In this document: in pieces, positions 41,261-50,483 of the stretch | How positions within the stretch are numbered: the stretch's first letter is position 1 | Layout: every line of letters starts with the position of its first letter | Assembly: GCF_012641435.1 (NCBI RefSeq) | Contig: NZ_JABAIJ010000005.1 | Coordinates: 62,001-126,000, forward strand | Reading direction: 5' to 3' | DNA: 64,000 nt | Source of the DNA: Rhizobium sp. P38BS-XIX | GTDB lineage: Bacteria > Pseudomonadota > Alphaproteobacteria > Rhizobiales > Rhizobiaceae | Position numbers and translations under genes: made by a program | Notes under the pieces: model-generated | What the model saw: only the letters and a program-made list of their open reading frames with translations | What the model was told of the DNA's origin: nothing | Database searches by the model: none

Positions 41261-44221
41261 TCAAAATCCGTCCCGAAGCACCTTTTCCAGGGCTTCCACG
41301 AAGAAATCGGCGCTTTCGGGTGCAAGGCAAAGCGGCGGCTTGATCTTCAACACATTCAGGTGATCGCCGGTCGGCTGCATGATGACGCCGAGATCGAGCA
41401 GCCGGTCGCAGATCGCGGCCGTCTCGTCGGTGGCCGGCGTCAGCGTTTCACGGTCACGAACGAACTCCACGCCGAGGTAGAGACCGGAGCCGTGCACCGC
41501 GCCGATCAGCGGGTAGCGCTCCATCAGTGCGATCAATCCAGCCTTCAGCCGGTCGCCGACGACGCGGGCATTCTCCTGCAGATTTTCATCCGCGATGACG
41601 TCGAGAACAGTCAAGCCGACAACGCAGCTGACCGGGCTGCCGCCGGATGAGGAAAAGAAATAACCCTCCTTTTCCAATGACTCGGCAATCTCGCGGCGGG
41701 TGATGACCGCGCCGAGCGGATGGCCGTTGCCCATGCCCTTGGCGATGGTGATGATATCGGGTGTGACGCCTTGCGTCTCGAAGCCCCAGAAATGCTCTCC
41801 AAGACGGCCATAGCCGACCTGCACCTCATCGGCGATACAGAGGCCGCCGCGCTCGCGAACAGCGTCGTAGACTGCGGCAAGGTAGCCCTCAGGCAATGCG
41901 ATGCCGCCGGCATTGCCATACACCGGCTCGGCGATGAAGCCTGCGATACCTTCGCCCTTCTCGTCGATCGCCTGCAATTTGGCCGTCACGTCGTTCAGAT
42001 AGTCCGGTCCCGAGTCGGGGCCGCGAAAGGGACCGCGATAGGTGTTGGGCGAAAGGACCGGATGCACCCAGTCCGGCCGCGTCGTCAGCGCCTGCGGATT
42101 GTCGGCGATCGAGGTGGAGACCGCATCGCTCGCGACGGTCCAGCCGTGATAGGCTTCCAGCAGGCAGAGAATGTTCTTCTTTGCCGTATGCGCCCAGGCA
42201 AGGCGAATGGCGAGATCATTGGCCTCCGAGCCGCTGTTGACGAGGAAAACGCTGTCGAGACCGTCCGGCGCCAGCTTCGCCAGCCGCTCGGAGAATTCGG
42301 CAACGGCGGAATAATGAAAGCGGGAGTTGGTATTGAGCCGCGACCATTGCTGCGCAACCGCCGCCGTCAGCCTCGGATGGGCATGGCCGAGCGTCGTGAC
42401 GTTGTTGACCATGTCGAGATAGCAGCGCCCCTGTATGTCGAACAGGAATTCGCGCCAGCCGCGCTCGATCTGTGGCGGCAGTTCGTAATAGTGCTTTTGC
42501 GGCTTGGCGAAGCGTGCATTGCGCAAGGAAAGCAGGACGCCGGCATCCGGCCGCGGCGCCTCGCAGGAGGGGTTAAGCAGGGCTGCGGGCGAGGGGCATA
42601 TAGCTGCCCAGCCTTCGGCCTGATCCGCCGTGGCAAAGAGTGGCGGCTCCAGCGTCGGCACGCGGCAAAGCTGCACGCGCAATCCGCCGATTGCCGATCC
42701 CTCGCTACCGATCGTCCCGAGCGTTGCGCCGGCTTCGATGGGTGCGCCATCGTCGAGAGTGGTCTCGATACCGTCGAGATGCAGGCTTATGTCCTCGCCG
42801 GCAAGAACGAGGTGATGCCCTTGGCGCTGCAGAAGCCCGGCGAAGGGTGCTGCAACGGTCGTGCCGGCAGGCAGGCAAATGTCGCTGTGCAGGGCGAAGT
42901 TCTGGGGGGCGGTCATGCTGCGCGGCGCGCCGAGAGAGAGACGGAATTCGCCGTAGCGGGTCGCCGCCGCGCCGGATGCGATGGCTGCTTGCGCCAGCAG
43001 TCGCCAGTCCATATCCGGCTTTTGCCAGTTGCCGTCGAGAAAGTCGGGTCCGGTGACGGAAAGGTCGACCGCGACGATCCCTTGTCGATCCAGATCCGGC
43101 AGCAGCGCCGTCCAGCCTTCCGTCGCGATCGGCGCGACATCGAAGCCGATGGCGCGGAGGATCGCCGCTTCCATCACATCCGGCTGTGCTTCGGTTGCGA
43201 CATCGAAGATCTCACGTTCGAAATCGAGATTGCCGCGCACGTAGTCGTTGTCGGGATCGATGGCCAGCTGCTGCTCGGTACTGGCGGCCAGAATGACGGC
43301 GCGGGCGACGATCAGCGGCCACAATGCCTTGGCTTCCGCCTCCTCCAGCGGATAGATCGCGTGATAGGCCTTGATGGCAGGAAGAATGTAAAACGGGTTG
43401 CCGTCGGCGTGATGCAGCAGCGAAGCGCAGGTGACGGCAAGGTCGCCGACGAGCCAGCCCTGGATGATATCGCCGAAATCGATGACACCGTCCGGCACCT
43501 GCTGTCCGTGCGCATCGGGATGGCTGACGACATTGTCGTCGGTGACGTCATGATGCACAGGCTGCACACGCAAGCCGCTCGCCAGGGGCTGGATGCGCTT
43601 GACCGCAGCCACCATGGCCTTGGCGATACGGTCCCGTGCCTCGTGATCGGTAATTGCCGACAGGAGCTGCACGGCAACCGGGCCTGCCCGACGCAAATCC
43701 CATTGCAGGCTCCGGTGCAGGCCGGGATGATCGAAATCGGCAAGGTCGCGCGCGAGCTTCGCCGAAAGCGCGCCAAGCCCGGCAGCGACGGCTTGCGGCA
43801 GATGCTTGCGCCGCGTCAGCGTCTGACCGGGGAGAAAGCCGAGAAGCCGCACAAGGTAGTCCTGCTCCCGGATGGTCAAGGCGAGAATGTCCCGCCCGTT
43901 CAAGGACGGAATGATATCGGGCACGCGCGGGGCATCCGGCTTGGCCCGCAGATGGCGGATCGCGGCGTTCTGCGCTTCCAACTCGACAAGCTCATATTCG
44001 GCGCGGCATATTTTCAGCACATAGGCATTATCGCCGGCATCGATGCGATAGTTGCGATCCTGCTGGCTGCCGAGTTCACTCAAGGTGCCGCTCAGCCCGT
44101 AATGGGTCTGCAGAATTTCGGCCGCTTCTTCCGGGGTGGTATCCGGTCTTGGCAGTTGCATGCGATTTGCGAGCGCGTCGTCGGCCATGGCATCCCCCGG
44201 ATGGTTCATCTGCGTCGACAC
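41261..44221 (-). CDS. Fusion: APH-type kinase, M23-like domain and class III aminotransferase-fold phospho-lyase
   Basis: 986 residues from a GTG at 44221; ATGs at 44209 and 44188 are alternatives. Residues ~40-340: aminoglycoside-phosphotransferase fold with catalytic VHHDVTDDN and DFGD metal motif. Residues ~440-545: M23/lysostaphin-like beta domain (LPAGTTVAAPFAGLL, LHLDGIE) without a clear full zinc site. Residues ~575-986: class III PLP enzyme with NSGSEANDLAIRLA, IADEVQVGYGRLGEHFWGFE and the PLP lysine in TIAKGMGNGHPLGA. The kinase and lyase parts resemble human hydroxylysine kinase (AGPHD1) and the ammoniophospholyases AGXT2L1/2, so it may phosphorylate and then eliminate phosphate and ammonia from a hydroxyamine such as hydroxylysine or ethanolamine. 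Substrate inferred only. Confidence 0.9.
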   Translation of the reverse strand: MSTQMNHPGDAMADDALANRMQLPRPDTTPEEAAEILQTHYGLSGTLSELGSQQDRNYRIDAGDNAYVLKICRAEYELVELEAQNAAIRHLRAKPDAPRVPDIIPSLNGRDILALTIREQDYLVRLLGFLPGQTLTRRKHLPQAVAAGLGALSAKLARDLADFDHPGLHRSLQWDLRRAGPVAVQLLSAITDHEARDRIAKAMVAAVKRIQPLASGLRVQPVHHDVTDDNVVSHPDAHGQQVPDGVIDFGDIIQGWLVGDLAVTCASLLHHADGNPFYILPAIKAYHAIYPLEEAEAKALWPLIVARAVILAASTEQQLAIDPDNDYVRGNLDFEREIFDVATEAQPDVMEAAILRAIGFDVAPIATEGWTALLPDLDRQGIVAVDLSVTGPDFLDGNWQKPDMDWRLLAQAAIASGAAATRYGEFRLSLGAPRSMTAPQNFALHSDICLPAGTTVAAPFAGLLQRQGHHLVLAGEDISLHLDGIETTLDDGAPIEAGATLGTIGSEGSAIGGLRVQLCRVPTLEPPLFATADQAEGWAAICPSPAALLNPSCEAPRPDAGVLLSLRNARFAKPQKHYYELPPQIERGWREFLFDIQGRCYLDMVNNVTTLGHAHPRLTAAVAQQWSRLNTNSRFHYSAVAEFSERLAKLAPDGLDSVFLVNSGSEANDLAIRLAWAHTAKKNILCLLEAYHGWTVASDAVSTSIADNPQALTTRPDWVHPVLSPNTYRGPFRGPDSGPDYLNDVTAKLQAIDEKGEGIAGFIAEPVYGNAGGIALPEGYLAAVYDAVRERGGLCIADEVQVGYGRLGEHFWGFETQGVTPDIITIAKGMGNGHPLGAVITRREIAESLEKEGYFFSSSGGSPVSCVVGLTVLDVIADENLQENARVVGDRLKAGLIALMERYPLIGAVHGSGLYLGVEFVRDRETLTPATDETAAICDRLLDLGVIMQPTGDHLNVLKIKPPLCLAPESADFFVEALEKVLRDGF

Positions 44222-44321
44222 TAAACCATTCCATACTAAAGAAAATCACCCAAAACAGATAGGTGGTCGAGCATTTAGGAGGAAGATAGGCCGCAGATCG
44301 CGCCCGGCTAGACGCACCGCT

Positions 44322-44873
44322 TTATTCGACCTCGATGGAATAGCTGCAACCGGCCAGCGTCTTGCCTGGATGGCTGTTATCCGTGGAGACGTTGAGGGAG
44401 ATGCGCGTGTCGAGCACCGTATCGGAATTTTCCATCTGCTCCTTCTTCGCGAAGATCTCCTTCGCCCCCAGGAACTTGTCGGGCTGATCGACTGTTGCCG
44501 CGACGCCGAGCGTCTTTGCAAGCGGGTGCGGATCAGGCTCGTCGAGCACGGCCAGAGGCCCACTGGAGGCAAAGGCGATCCTGGTCGTCTGCCGGCCGAA
44601 GACGTTCACCGGAGCTGCGAGCTGGAATTCTCTGAGGAGCGGGTTTCTCGATGGCAGCTCGGTTATACCGAACTGTTTCATGGCCGTGGCGCTTTCAGGC
44701 CCGGTCAGCCACATGCCGAACGTATTGTAGCTCGGCACGTCGTAGGTCGTGCATTCGATCAGCTTGGCCAGATCGATTTTCGAAGGATCCTGTTCTTCCG
44801 TGGCAGCGTGCGCGACTGCCGTGCTCAGAAGAAACGCCGCGAGCAGCAGCGTTCCACCGCGATGAAATGGCAT
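44322..44873 (-). CDS. Exported protein of unknown function
   Basis: 183 residues from ATG 44873 (signal peptide MPFHRGGTLLLAAFLLSTAVAHAA); the frame is open far upstream but there it lies antisense or in shadow of purU. Mature protein has two cysteines (KLIECTTYD and AGCSYSIEV near the end) that could form a disulfide, and a central segment PVNVFGRQTTRIAFASSGPLAVLDEPDPHPLA. I recognise no family. It lies between the fusion gene and purU, same strand. Confidence 0.7.
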   Translation of the reverse strand: MPFHRGGTLLLAAFLLSTAVAHAATEEQDPSKIDLAKLIECTTYDVPSYNTFGMWLTGPESATAMKQFGITELPSRNPLLREFQLAAPVNVFGRQTTRIAFASSGPLAVLDEPDPHPLAKTLGVAATVDQPDKFLGAKEIFAKKEQMENSDTVLDTRISLNVSTDNSHPGKTLAGCSYSIEVE

Positions 44874-44961
44874 GTCTTTTCCTTGTGCCGGATGATTCGA
44901 TATCGGGACTATCAAATCGTGCTTCGCGACAAAAAGAAAAGGGTGTTGGCGCGCTTGCGCC

Positions 44962-45846
44962 TCACCCCATCCGCTCTGATGCGTAGGATCCTGGGCTTGC
45001 CGGGAAGACGACGGTACGGTTGCCGTTGATGAAGTTGCGATGATGGATGTGCGCGTGGATGGCGCGGGCCAGCACCTGGCTTTCCACGTCACGGCCGATC
45101 GAGACGTAATCCTCGGCCGACTGCGCATGCGTGATGCGCGCCGTGTCCTGCTCGATGATCGGACCTTCGTCGAGATCAGCGGTAACATAATGCGCCGTCG
45201 CGCCGATCAGCTTTACCCCGCGCTCATAGGCCTGCTTGTAGGGGTTGGCGCCCTTGAAGGACGGCAGGAAGGAGTGATGGATGTTGATGATGCGGCCGGA
45301 CATCTTCTGGCACATGGAGTCCGACAGGATCTGCATGTAGCGCGCCAGCACGATCAGCTCCGTGCCGGTCTGCTCGACCACGTCCATGATCCGCGCTTCC
45401 GCTTCCGGCTTGTTGGCCTTGGTCACCGGAATATGGTGGAAGGGAATGTCGTGATTGACGACGACCTTCTGGTATTCGAAGTGGTTGGAGACGACACCGA
45501 CGATGTCGATCGGCAGCGCACCGATCTTCCAGCGGTAAAGCAGGTCGTTCAGGCAATGGCCGAAGCGCGACACCATGAGCAGCACCTTCATGCGCTTCTT
45601 GGCATCATGGATCTCCGAGACCATCTCGAACTTGGTGGCGATCGGCTTGAAGCCTTCGACCAGTGCGGCGTCCGCAACACCCTCTTCGGAGATGAAGGAG
45701 ACCCGCATGAAGAACATGCCGGTATCGAGATCGTCGAATTGACTGGAGTCGACGATGTTGCAGCCCTGTTCGGCGAGATAGTTCGATATCGCCGCAACGA
45801 TCCCGCGCGTCGATTTGCACGCAACTGTCAGTACATAGCTCTTCAT
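44962..45846 (-). CDS. purU: Formyltetrahydrofolate deformylase
   Basis: 294 residues. N-terminal ACT domain (LTVACKSTRGIVAAISNYLAEQGCNIVDSSQFDD, about 5-80) and C-terminal formyltransferase fold with catalytic Asn-His-Asp: INIHHSFLPSFKGANPY (about 228-240) and GATAHYVTADLDEGPIIEQD (about 252-271). It hydrolyses 10-formyl-THF to formate and THF, balancing one-carbon pools, and methionine/glycine are known effectors of the ACT domain in relatives. Monocistronic by position. Confidence 0.96.
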   Translation of the reverse strand: MKSYVLTVACKSTRGIVAAISNYLAEQGCNIVDSSQFDDLDTGMFFMRVSFISEEGVADAALVEGFKPIATKFEMVSEIHDAKKRMKVLLMVSRFGHCLNDLLYRWKIGALPIDIVGVVSNHFEYQKVVVNHDIPFHHIPVTKANKPEAEARIMDVVEQTGTELIVLARYMQILSDSMCQKMSGRIINIHHSFLPSFKGANPYKQAYERGVKLIGATAHYVTADLDEGPIIEQDTARITHAQSAEDYVSIGRDVESQVLARAIHAHIHHRNFINGNRTVVFPASPGSYASERMG

Positions 45847-45956
45847 CTTGGTTCTCTCTTATGCCGAGGATGCCCGCCTGCATAAATGAATTCGCAGGTG
45901 TGGGAAATACCTTCCGCCCAGTCAGCTTTCGACGTTAATTTAGGCAGGCTGGCGAG

Positions 45957-45989
45957 AAAAAAGCCGTTCCTATTGCGCCTTCGAACGGC
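45957..45989 (-). terminator. Rho-independent terminator of the polymerase gene
   Basis: On the minus strand GCCGTTC pairs with GAACGGC (45983-45989/45963-45969), followed by a T-run (plus-strand A run 45957-45962). It lies just 11 bases beyond the stop codon at 46001. Confidence 0.75.
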
Positions 45990-46000
45990 GCATCCCCGCC

Positions 46001-47236
46001 TCAGCCGCTGGTGGCCAGCGAAAGCTTTCGCGGTTGCCTGGTCTGGGTGCCCTCGTTGAACTTCAGAAAGCCGACCAGGAGCCAGACCAGCCCGGCGGTC
46101 TTCATAGAGAAGATCGCCGTCGAGCCGATCATCAGGTTGAGAAACAGGAAGAGGGAAAGGGCGTGGCCGAGGCGCCGCTGGTTGACGGTCTCGCCGCCCG
46201 GATAGAGCGAGGCGTAAAGCCAAAAGAGGATGAGCCCGAAGATCGTGGCGCCGTATATGATATAAACATAGCCGCTGTCGAAGAAGATGCCGACCTGATC
46301 AAGCTGCAGGCCGATGGTGCTCTTCAGGTCCATGCCAAGGAAGGCCTTGATCGTTCCGTTGATGCGCCCCACGAAATTGTCGCCCGTCACGGTCGGTTTG
46401 AGCGCGTGGATCACGAAGCCGACGACGATGATCACCGGCATGGTGAAAAGGTCGAGCATCTTCGGAAACCAGGGGTAGATGAAATAGCCACCGACGCAGA
46501 TGAGGCTGAAGATCAGCATCGTGCGCGTATCGTTCGTCAAAAGGATCAGCACGACGGTCGAGAAGAACAGCAGCCGGTCGAACAAGCGCAAGCGATTGGA
46601 AAAGCTGATCAGATAAAGAACCATCACGCCGCAGAAGTTGGCCAGCGAGACCTGCTCCAGGAAAATCGAGGACGACCGGTGGTCGATCAGACCAAAGGAA
46701 AACCGGCCCTCGAAGCCCAGGGCTCCGCGAAACAGACCAAGATCGCTATAAGTAGCGGGCGGCACGCCACGCGTGTTCTGAAAATATTCCGCAGGGTGAA
46801 AGAGCGCGACATATTCCTTCACCGACACGATCTCGCAGATGAGCACCGCCAGCACGGCAATGCAGGAAAGCTTGAACGTCAGTTTCAGGGTGCGCTCGTT
46901 GCAGAGCCTGCCCATGATGGAAAACGAGAAGATGATCATCACGTTGCGAAGATGATCGATATAGGCCTGCTTGTTGATGGCAATCACGAAGACGGTCAAC
47001 AGGATCGTCAATATGAGATAGAGAAGCGGCGCGAGGTCCTCTTCGTAAATCCCCTTCTTGAGAATGTAGGCGAAACTCGTCAGCTGAAGCAGCACCTCGC
47101 TCATGACGACCGAATTCGGCGTCAGCGGCGTGATGTTGTGATTTATGAACGCGAGAATGCAATTATACAGGACCGCCAGCAGCGAGACGATAAGGATGAC
47201 GATGTTTATGGGCTGCTTTTCGCCTGGCTTTTGCAT
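46001..47236 (-). CDS. Wzy-like polysaccharide polymerase (multi-pass membrane protein)
   Basis: 411 residues with about eleven hydrophobic segments spaced over the whole length and a large periplasmic loop around 140-215 (VALFHPAEYFQNTRGVPPATYSDLGLFRGALGFEGRF, then DHRSSSIFLEQVS). This topology and the Arg-rich external loop fit Wzy/ExoQ/GumE-type polymerases of surface polysaccharides, though such proteins have little sequence conservation. Neighbouring Wzz-like and CapD-like genes support the call. Confidence 0.75.
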   Translation of the reverse strand: MQKPGEKQPINIVILIVSLLAVLYNCILAFINHNITPLTPNSVVMSEVLLQLTSFAYILKKGIYEEDLAPLLYLILTILLTVFVIAINKQAYIDHLRNVMIIFSFSIMGRLCNERTLKLTFKLSCIAVLAVLICEIVSVKEYVALFHPAEYFQNTRGVPPATYSDLGLFRGALGFEGRFSFGLIDHRSSSIFLEQVSLANFCGVMVLYLISFSNRLRLFDRLLFFSTVVLILLTNDTRTMLIFSLICVGGYFIYPWFPKMLDLFTMPVIIVVGFVIHALKPTVTGDNFVGRINGTIKAFLGMDLKSTIGLQLDQVGIFFDSGYVYIIYGATIFGLILFWLYASLYPGGETVNQRRLGHALSLFLFLNLMIGSTAIFSMKTAGLVWLLVGFLKFNEGTQTRQPRKLSLATSG

Positions 47237-47325
47237 GAAACATCCGAGATCTTGGCGTCTTCTTCAACCGTGACTTAGCATATCAGCCGGTTGATTCGCG
47301 GCAAAGGCTCGGGGTTTGACCTGCG

Positions 47326-48405
47326 TTATTTCCCAGGCTTGACCAGTGCGCATGCCGGCGCCGATGCACTCTTCTTGCTCAAGCCCTCGGCCAGAACCTT
47401 CATCTGCGGCTTGTCGTGGCCATCACGCGGCTGGACGTTGAGCGGTTCTTCGGGCGACCACCAGTCGCCGGCCGCCCAGTAGGTCCATCCGAGCCAAACG
47501 TCGCTGTTCGTATTCATGACGTCGAGCACCTGCTTGAGGCCGCTCAGGCATTGATCGTTTGCGGCGATGCCGAATTCGCCGAGGAAGCCGCGTTTGCCGT
47601 TCTTGCGCAACCAGTCCGTCACATCTTTCATGCCCTTTGTTGCGCCGTCGGTGCCGTCGCAGACGGGATGCGTGCCGGAGCTGTCGGCATCCAGATATTG
47701 GTGGAATTCGAAGGCGTAGAAATCGAGAGGATCCTTGACACCGAGCATGACGGTGCCGTTCGAACCGCCGCCAAGCGCATCGGCATTCCAGCTATGTGCG
47801 CCGGTCCAGTTGGTGCCGGGCACGAGGATGAGATTGCGGGCACCGACCGTGCGGATGCTGCGGATGGCGGTATTGGCGAGATCGAGCCAGTCCGGCGCCT
47901 TGATGTCGTGCGGCTCGTTCATCAGGCCGAAGGCGACACCTTTCCGATTGGAGAATTCCACCGCGAGTCTTGCCCAGAAATCGCCGAAGGCAATGTCCGT
48001 CGCCGGTGCCTGCTTGAGCTGGGTCTTGTCGTAATAGCCGTAATTATGCGGGTCGAGGACGACAGCCATGCCATTTTTCTGGATGAGATCAACAGCATCT
48101 TTCAGCCGCTGCAGCTCGTCTCCATCGAGGGGTTGGCCCAGCACCGGCTGCAGCCGCTCCCAACGGAAGGGGATGCGCACGACATTCATGCCCTTAGCGG
48201 CGAAGTAACGCACGGTCTTTTCCGACGGATAGACGTAGTTGGCATTGGGCGCGCCGCCGCGCTCGCCATATTCCGCACCGGAAATATTGATGCCGCGATA
48301 GCAGAGTTGTGCAGCGGCGAAGCCGCGATCAGCCGTAGCCGTGCAGGCCAGCAGAACTGTCGCCGCCGTCATGAGCCGCAGAGCCTTCGTCATCGATACG
48401 GTCAT
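47326..48405 (-). CDS. Exported glycoside hydrolase family 5 (endoglucanase-like)
   Basis: 359 residues from ATG 48405, with AGGAGA just upstream; 44 codons further upstream are open but unconvincing. Signal peptide MTKALRLMTAATVLLACTATA. GH5 motifs: NVVRIPFRWERLQP, acid/base Glu in FGLMNEPHD (about 163), EFHQYLD, nucleophile Glu in RGFLGEFGIA (about 275) and substrate-platform LGWTYWAAGDWW. It probably cuts beta-1,4-glucan-type chains, either plant cellulose or the cell's own polysaccharide. Divergent from the Wzz-like gene. Confidence 0.93.
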   Translation of the reverse strand: MTVSMTKALRLMTAATVLLACTATADRGFAAAQLCYRGINISGAEYGERGGAPNANYVYPSEKTVRYFAAKGMNVVRIPFRWERLQPVLGQPLDGDELQRLKDAVDLIQKNGMAVVLDPHNYGYYDKTQLKQAPATDIAFGDFWARLAVEFSNRKGVAFGLMNEPHDIKAPDWLDLANTAIRSIRTVGARNLILVPGTNWTGAHSWNADALGGGSNGTVMLGVKDPLDFYAFEFHQYLDADSSGTHPVCDGTDGATKGMKDVTDWLRKNGKRGFLGEFGIAANDQCLSGLKQVLDVMNTNSDVWLGWTYWAAGDWWSPEEPLNVQPRDGHDKPQMKVLAEGLSKKSASAPACALVKPGK

Positions 48406-48597
48406 TGCATTCTCCTGCCTCTCGCACGGATTTGGCTCTTTCATAGGGAGCATGATGTTGAGCAATGATGAAGGCGGCCATTCCGATGCACCGCACCTGC
48501 GATTTCCTTGGAGCGTCCTTAATGTTCCGTTAGACAAACGTTTCTAAACTCAGCGCATCCGCAACGTGGGGTTCGCCTGCCGAGCACTGAAAGTGGC

Positions 48598-50271
48598 ATG
48601 AGCTCAATGGAACGAAGCAAGAGATCGGACCGACTTCCCGGTTGGCGCGATACAGACTCGTCCGATGCGCGGCGCGATGGCCTCCGCCCGCGTAGCCCCG
48701 TCTTGCGTCCGCGGGATTTTGTGACGGATGATGAGCCTGCTGCTGCCTCGCCAGAAGCGCGCGAACCCGTCACGCCTCCACCTGAAAACCTGACGCGCAG
48801 AGTTGAGCCGCAAGCCGAGCCGGTTTCGCATACTGTTGCAGAGCCGATAGCACCTTCGGCCGCTCCCGAGCCTGCCGTGGTCGCGCAGACGGAGGTCGTC
48901 AGCCATTCCATAGTTACGCCGACGGCGGACGAGCCGTTGCTCGACCTTCGATCCGCCATCCGTTCGATTTGGGCAGGGAAGCTGATCGTTCTTGGCCTGG
49001 CGGTAGTCTTCGGCGCGGTGGGCGCTGCCGTTATTCCCCTCATTCCGCAGAAGTTCACGGCGGAAACGAGCCTCTATTTCGATCCGCGGCCAACAGGCGG
49101 TACCGATTCCACGCAGCAGTCGCCCACACCGCCGGAACTGATCACGACGATGATCGACAGCCAGACGCAGATCCTGTCTTCGGGCAAGGTTCTCGGGCGG
49201 GTGGTCGATGCGCTGAAGCTCGATCAGGATCCGCGCTTTAGTGGTGGAGCCACCGGTGAAGCGGCGAAATACACGGCAACGGCCGCACTGGCCAAGGCCG
49301 TGGTGATTGCCCGTGAGGCCAGCACCTATGTCGTGACCGCGAAGGTGACGACCGGTGATCCCCAGAAATCGGCCGCTATCGCCAATCAGTTGTTCCCATC
49401 CTTTATCGAGGAAGAGAGCGGCGCCGTCGCAAAAAGCTTCAAGACGAGCAACAGTGCGCTCGACAGCCGGCTCGAAGACCTTCGGCAGCAGGTGCTCGCA
49501 GCCGAGAAGGCGGTCGAGTCCTATCGTGCCGATAATGACATGGTTGCCGTAGAGGGCAATCTCATCTCCGACAAGCGCTTGACTGCGCTGAACGATATGC
49601 TGGTGACGGCACAGCAGCGAACGATCGAGGCAAAGGCGCGGGCAGATGCGGCCGGCAAGCTCAGCTTCGAAGATGTGGTCACCAGCAATCCCAACAATCC
49701 GGCCGCCAATTCGGGCTCGACGGCGCTCAGCAGTCTGCGTCAGCAATATGCGACGCTCGCCGCCAATGTCGGCAGCCTGCAGAGCCAGCTTGGCGCGCGC
49801 CATCCGCGTTTGCTCGCGGCCAAATCCTCGCTGGATAGCCTTGCAGGAGAAATCCGCAGCGAATTGCAACGCCAGATGACATCAGCGCGCGCCGATTACG
49901 AGCAGGCGCAGCGAGCCGAACAGGACATCGCCAAGGAGCTGGCGGTGCAGAAGGCATCGCAGGTCAACACCTCAAGCAAGCTCGTCGGCCTGAATGAACT
50001 TCAGCGCAAGGCCACCGCCACCCGCGATATCTATGAGGCACTCCTGAAGCGTTCCGGCCAAACGAGCGACGCGCAGGATTTGTCGCAAAGCAACATCCGG
50101 GTGATTTCTGAAGCGGAACCGCCGCTCAAGGCGGACGGCCCTGGCCGTAATGTGATGATGGTGGCGGGCCTGATTGCGGGCGTTCTTTTCGGTGCCGGGC
50201 TGGGCATGGCGTTTGCCATTCTCATGGGCCTTTTTCGTCATCCCGTCATTCGCAGCTATATCGGCAAGTAA
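48598..50271 (+). CDS. Wzz/GumC-type polysaccharide co-polymerase
   Basis: 557 residues from ATG 48598 (ATG 48607 also possible). A ~115-residue proline-rich cytoplasmic arm precedes membrane helix 1 (about 121-143, GKLIVLGLAVVFGAVGAAVIPLI). A periplasmic coiled-coil region (about 280-460, LEDLRQQVLAAEKAVESYRADND) and helix 2 (about 515-540) follow. There is no C-terminal tyrosine-kinase domain, unlike full ExoP proteins. It should control chain length or export with the Wzy-like and outer-membrane partners. Confidence 0.9.
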   Translation: MSSMERSKRSDRLPGWRDTDSSDARRDGLRPRSPVLRPRDFVTDDEPAAASPEAREPVTPPPENLTRRVEPQAEPVSHTVAEPIAPSAAPEPAVVAQTEVVSHSIVTPTADEPLLDLRSAIRSIWAGKLIVLGLAVVFGAVGAAVIPLIPQKFTAETSLYFDPRPTGGTDSTQQSPTPPELITTMIDSQTQILSSGKVLGRVVDALKLDQDPRFSGGATGEAAKYTATAALAKAVVIAREASTYVVTAKVTTGDPQKSAAIANQLFPSFIEEESGAVAKSFKTSNSALDSRLEDLRQQVLAAEKAVESYRADNDMVAVEGNLISDKRLTALNDMLVTAQQRTIEAKARADAAGKLSFEDVVTSNPNNPAANSGSTALSSLRQQYATLAANVGSLQSQLGARHPRLLAAKSSLDSLAGEIRSELQRQMTSARADYEQAQRAEQDIAKELAVQKASQVNTSSKLVGLNELQRKATATRDIYEALLKRSGQTSDAQDLSQSNIRVISEAEPPLKADGPGRNVMMVAGLIAGVLFGAGLGMAFAILMGLFRHPVIRSYIGK

Positions 50272-50483
50272 TCCTTTCGGATCTTTCGGGATAAGCGGCT
50301 CCTACAATATCATAGATGCAATTGTGCGCCGGCTGATCTACATGTAAATCGGCGCTGGAATGAATTGAAATCTGCTAATGCAATATGACGCAATCATGAT
50401 GCATCACGCGGCGCACCGTGAGACAATCTATGCGAGAAGACTGGCATGTCGCTTTGATGACCGGCACCGGGGGGCTGTGACCG

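Noticed and set aside
41720..44224. An 834-codon open frame on the plus strand
   Set aside because: Antisense shadow of the kinase/aminotransferase fusion gene, with no recognisable domain or ribosome-binding site.
50326..50355. Imperfect inverted repeat GCGCC...GGCGC around TACATGTA before the CapD-like gene
   Set aside because: It needs a four-base bulge and a mismatch, and nothing else marks it as functional.
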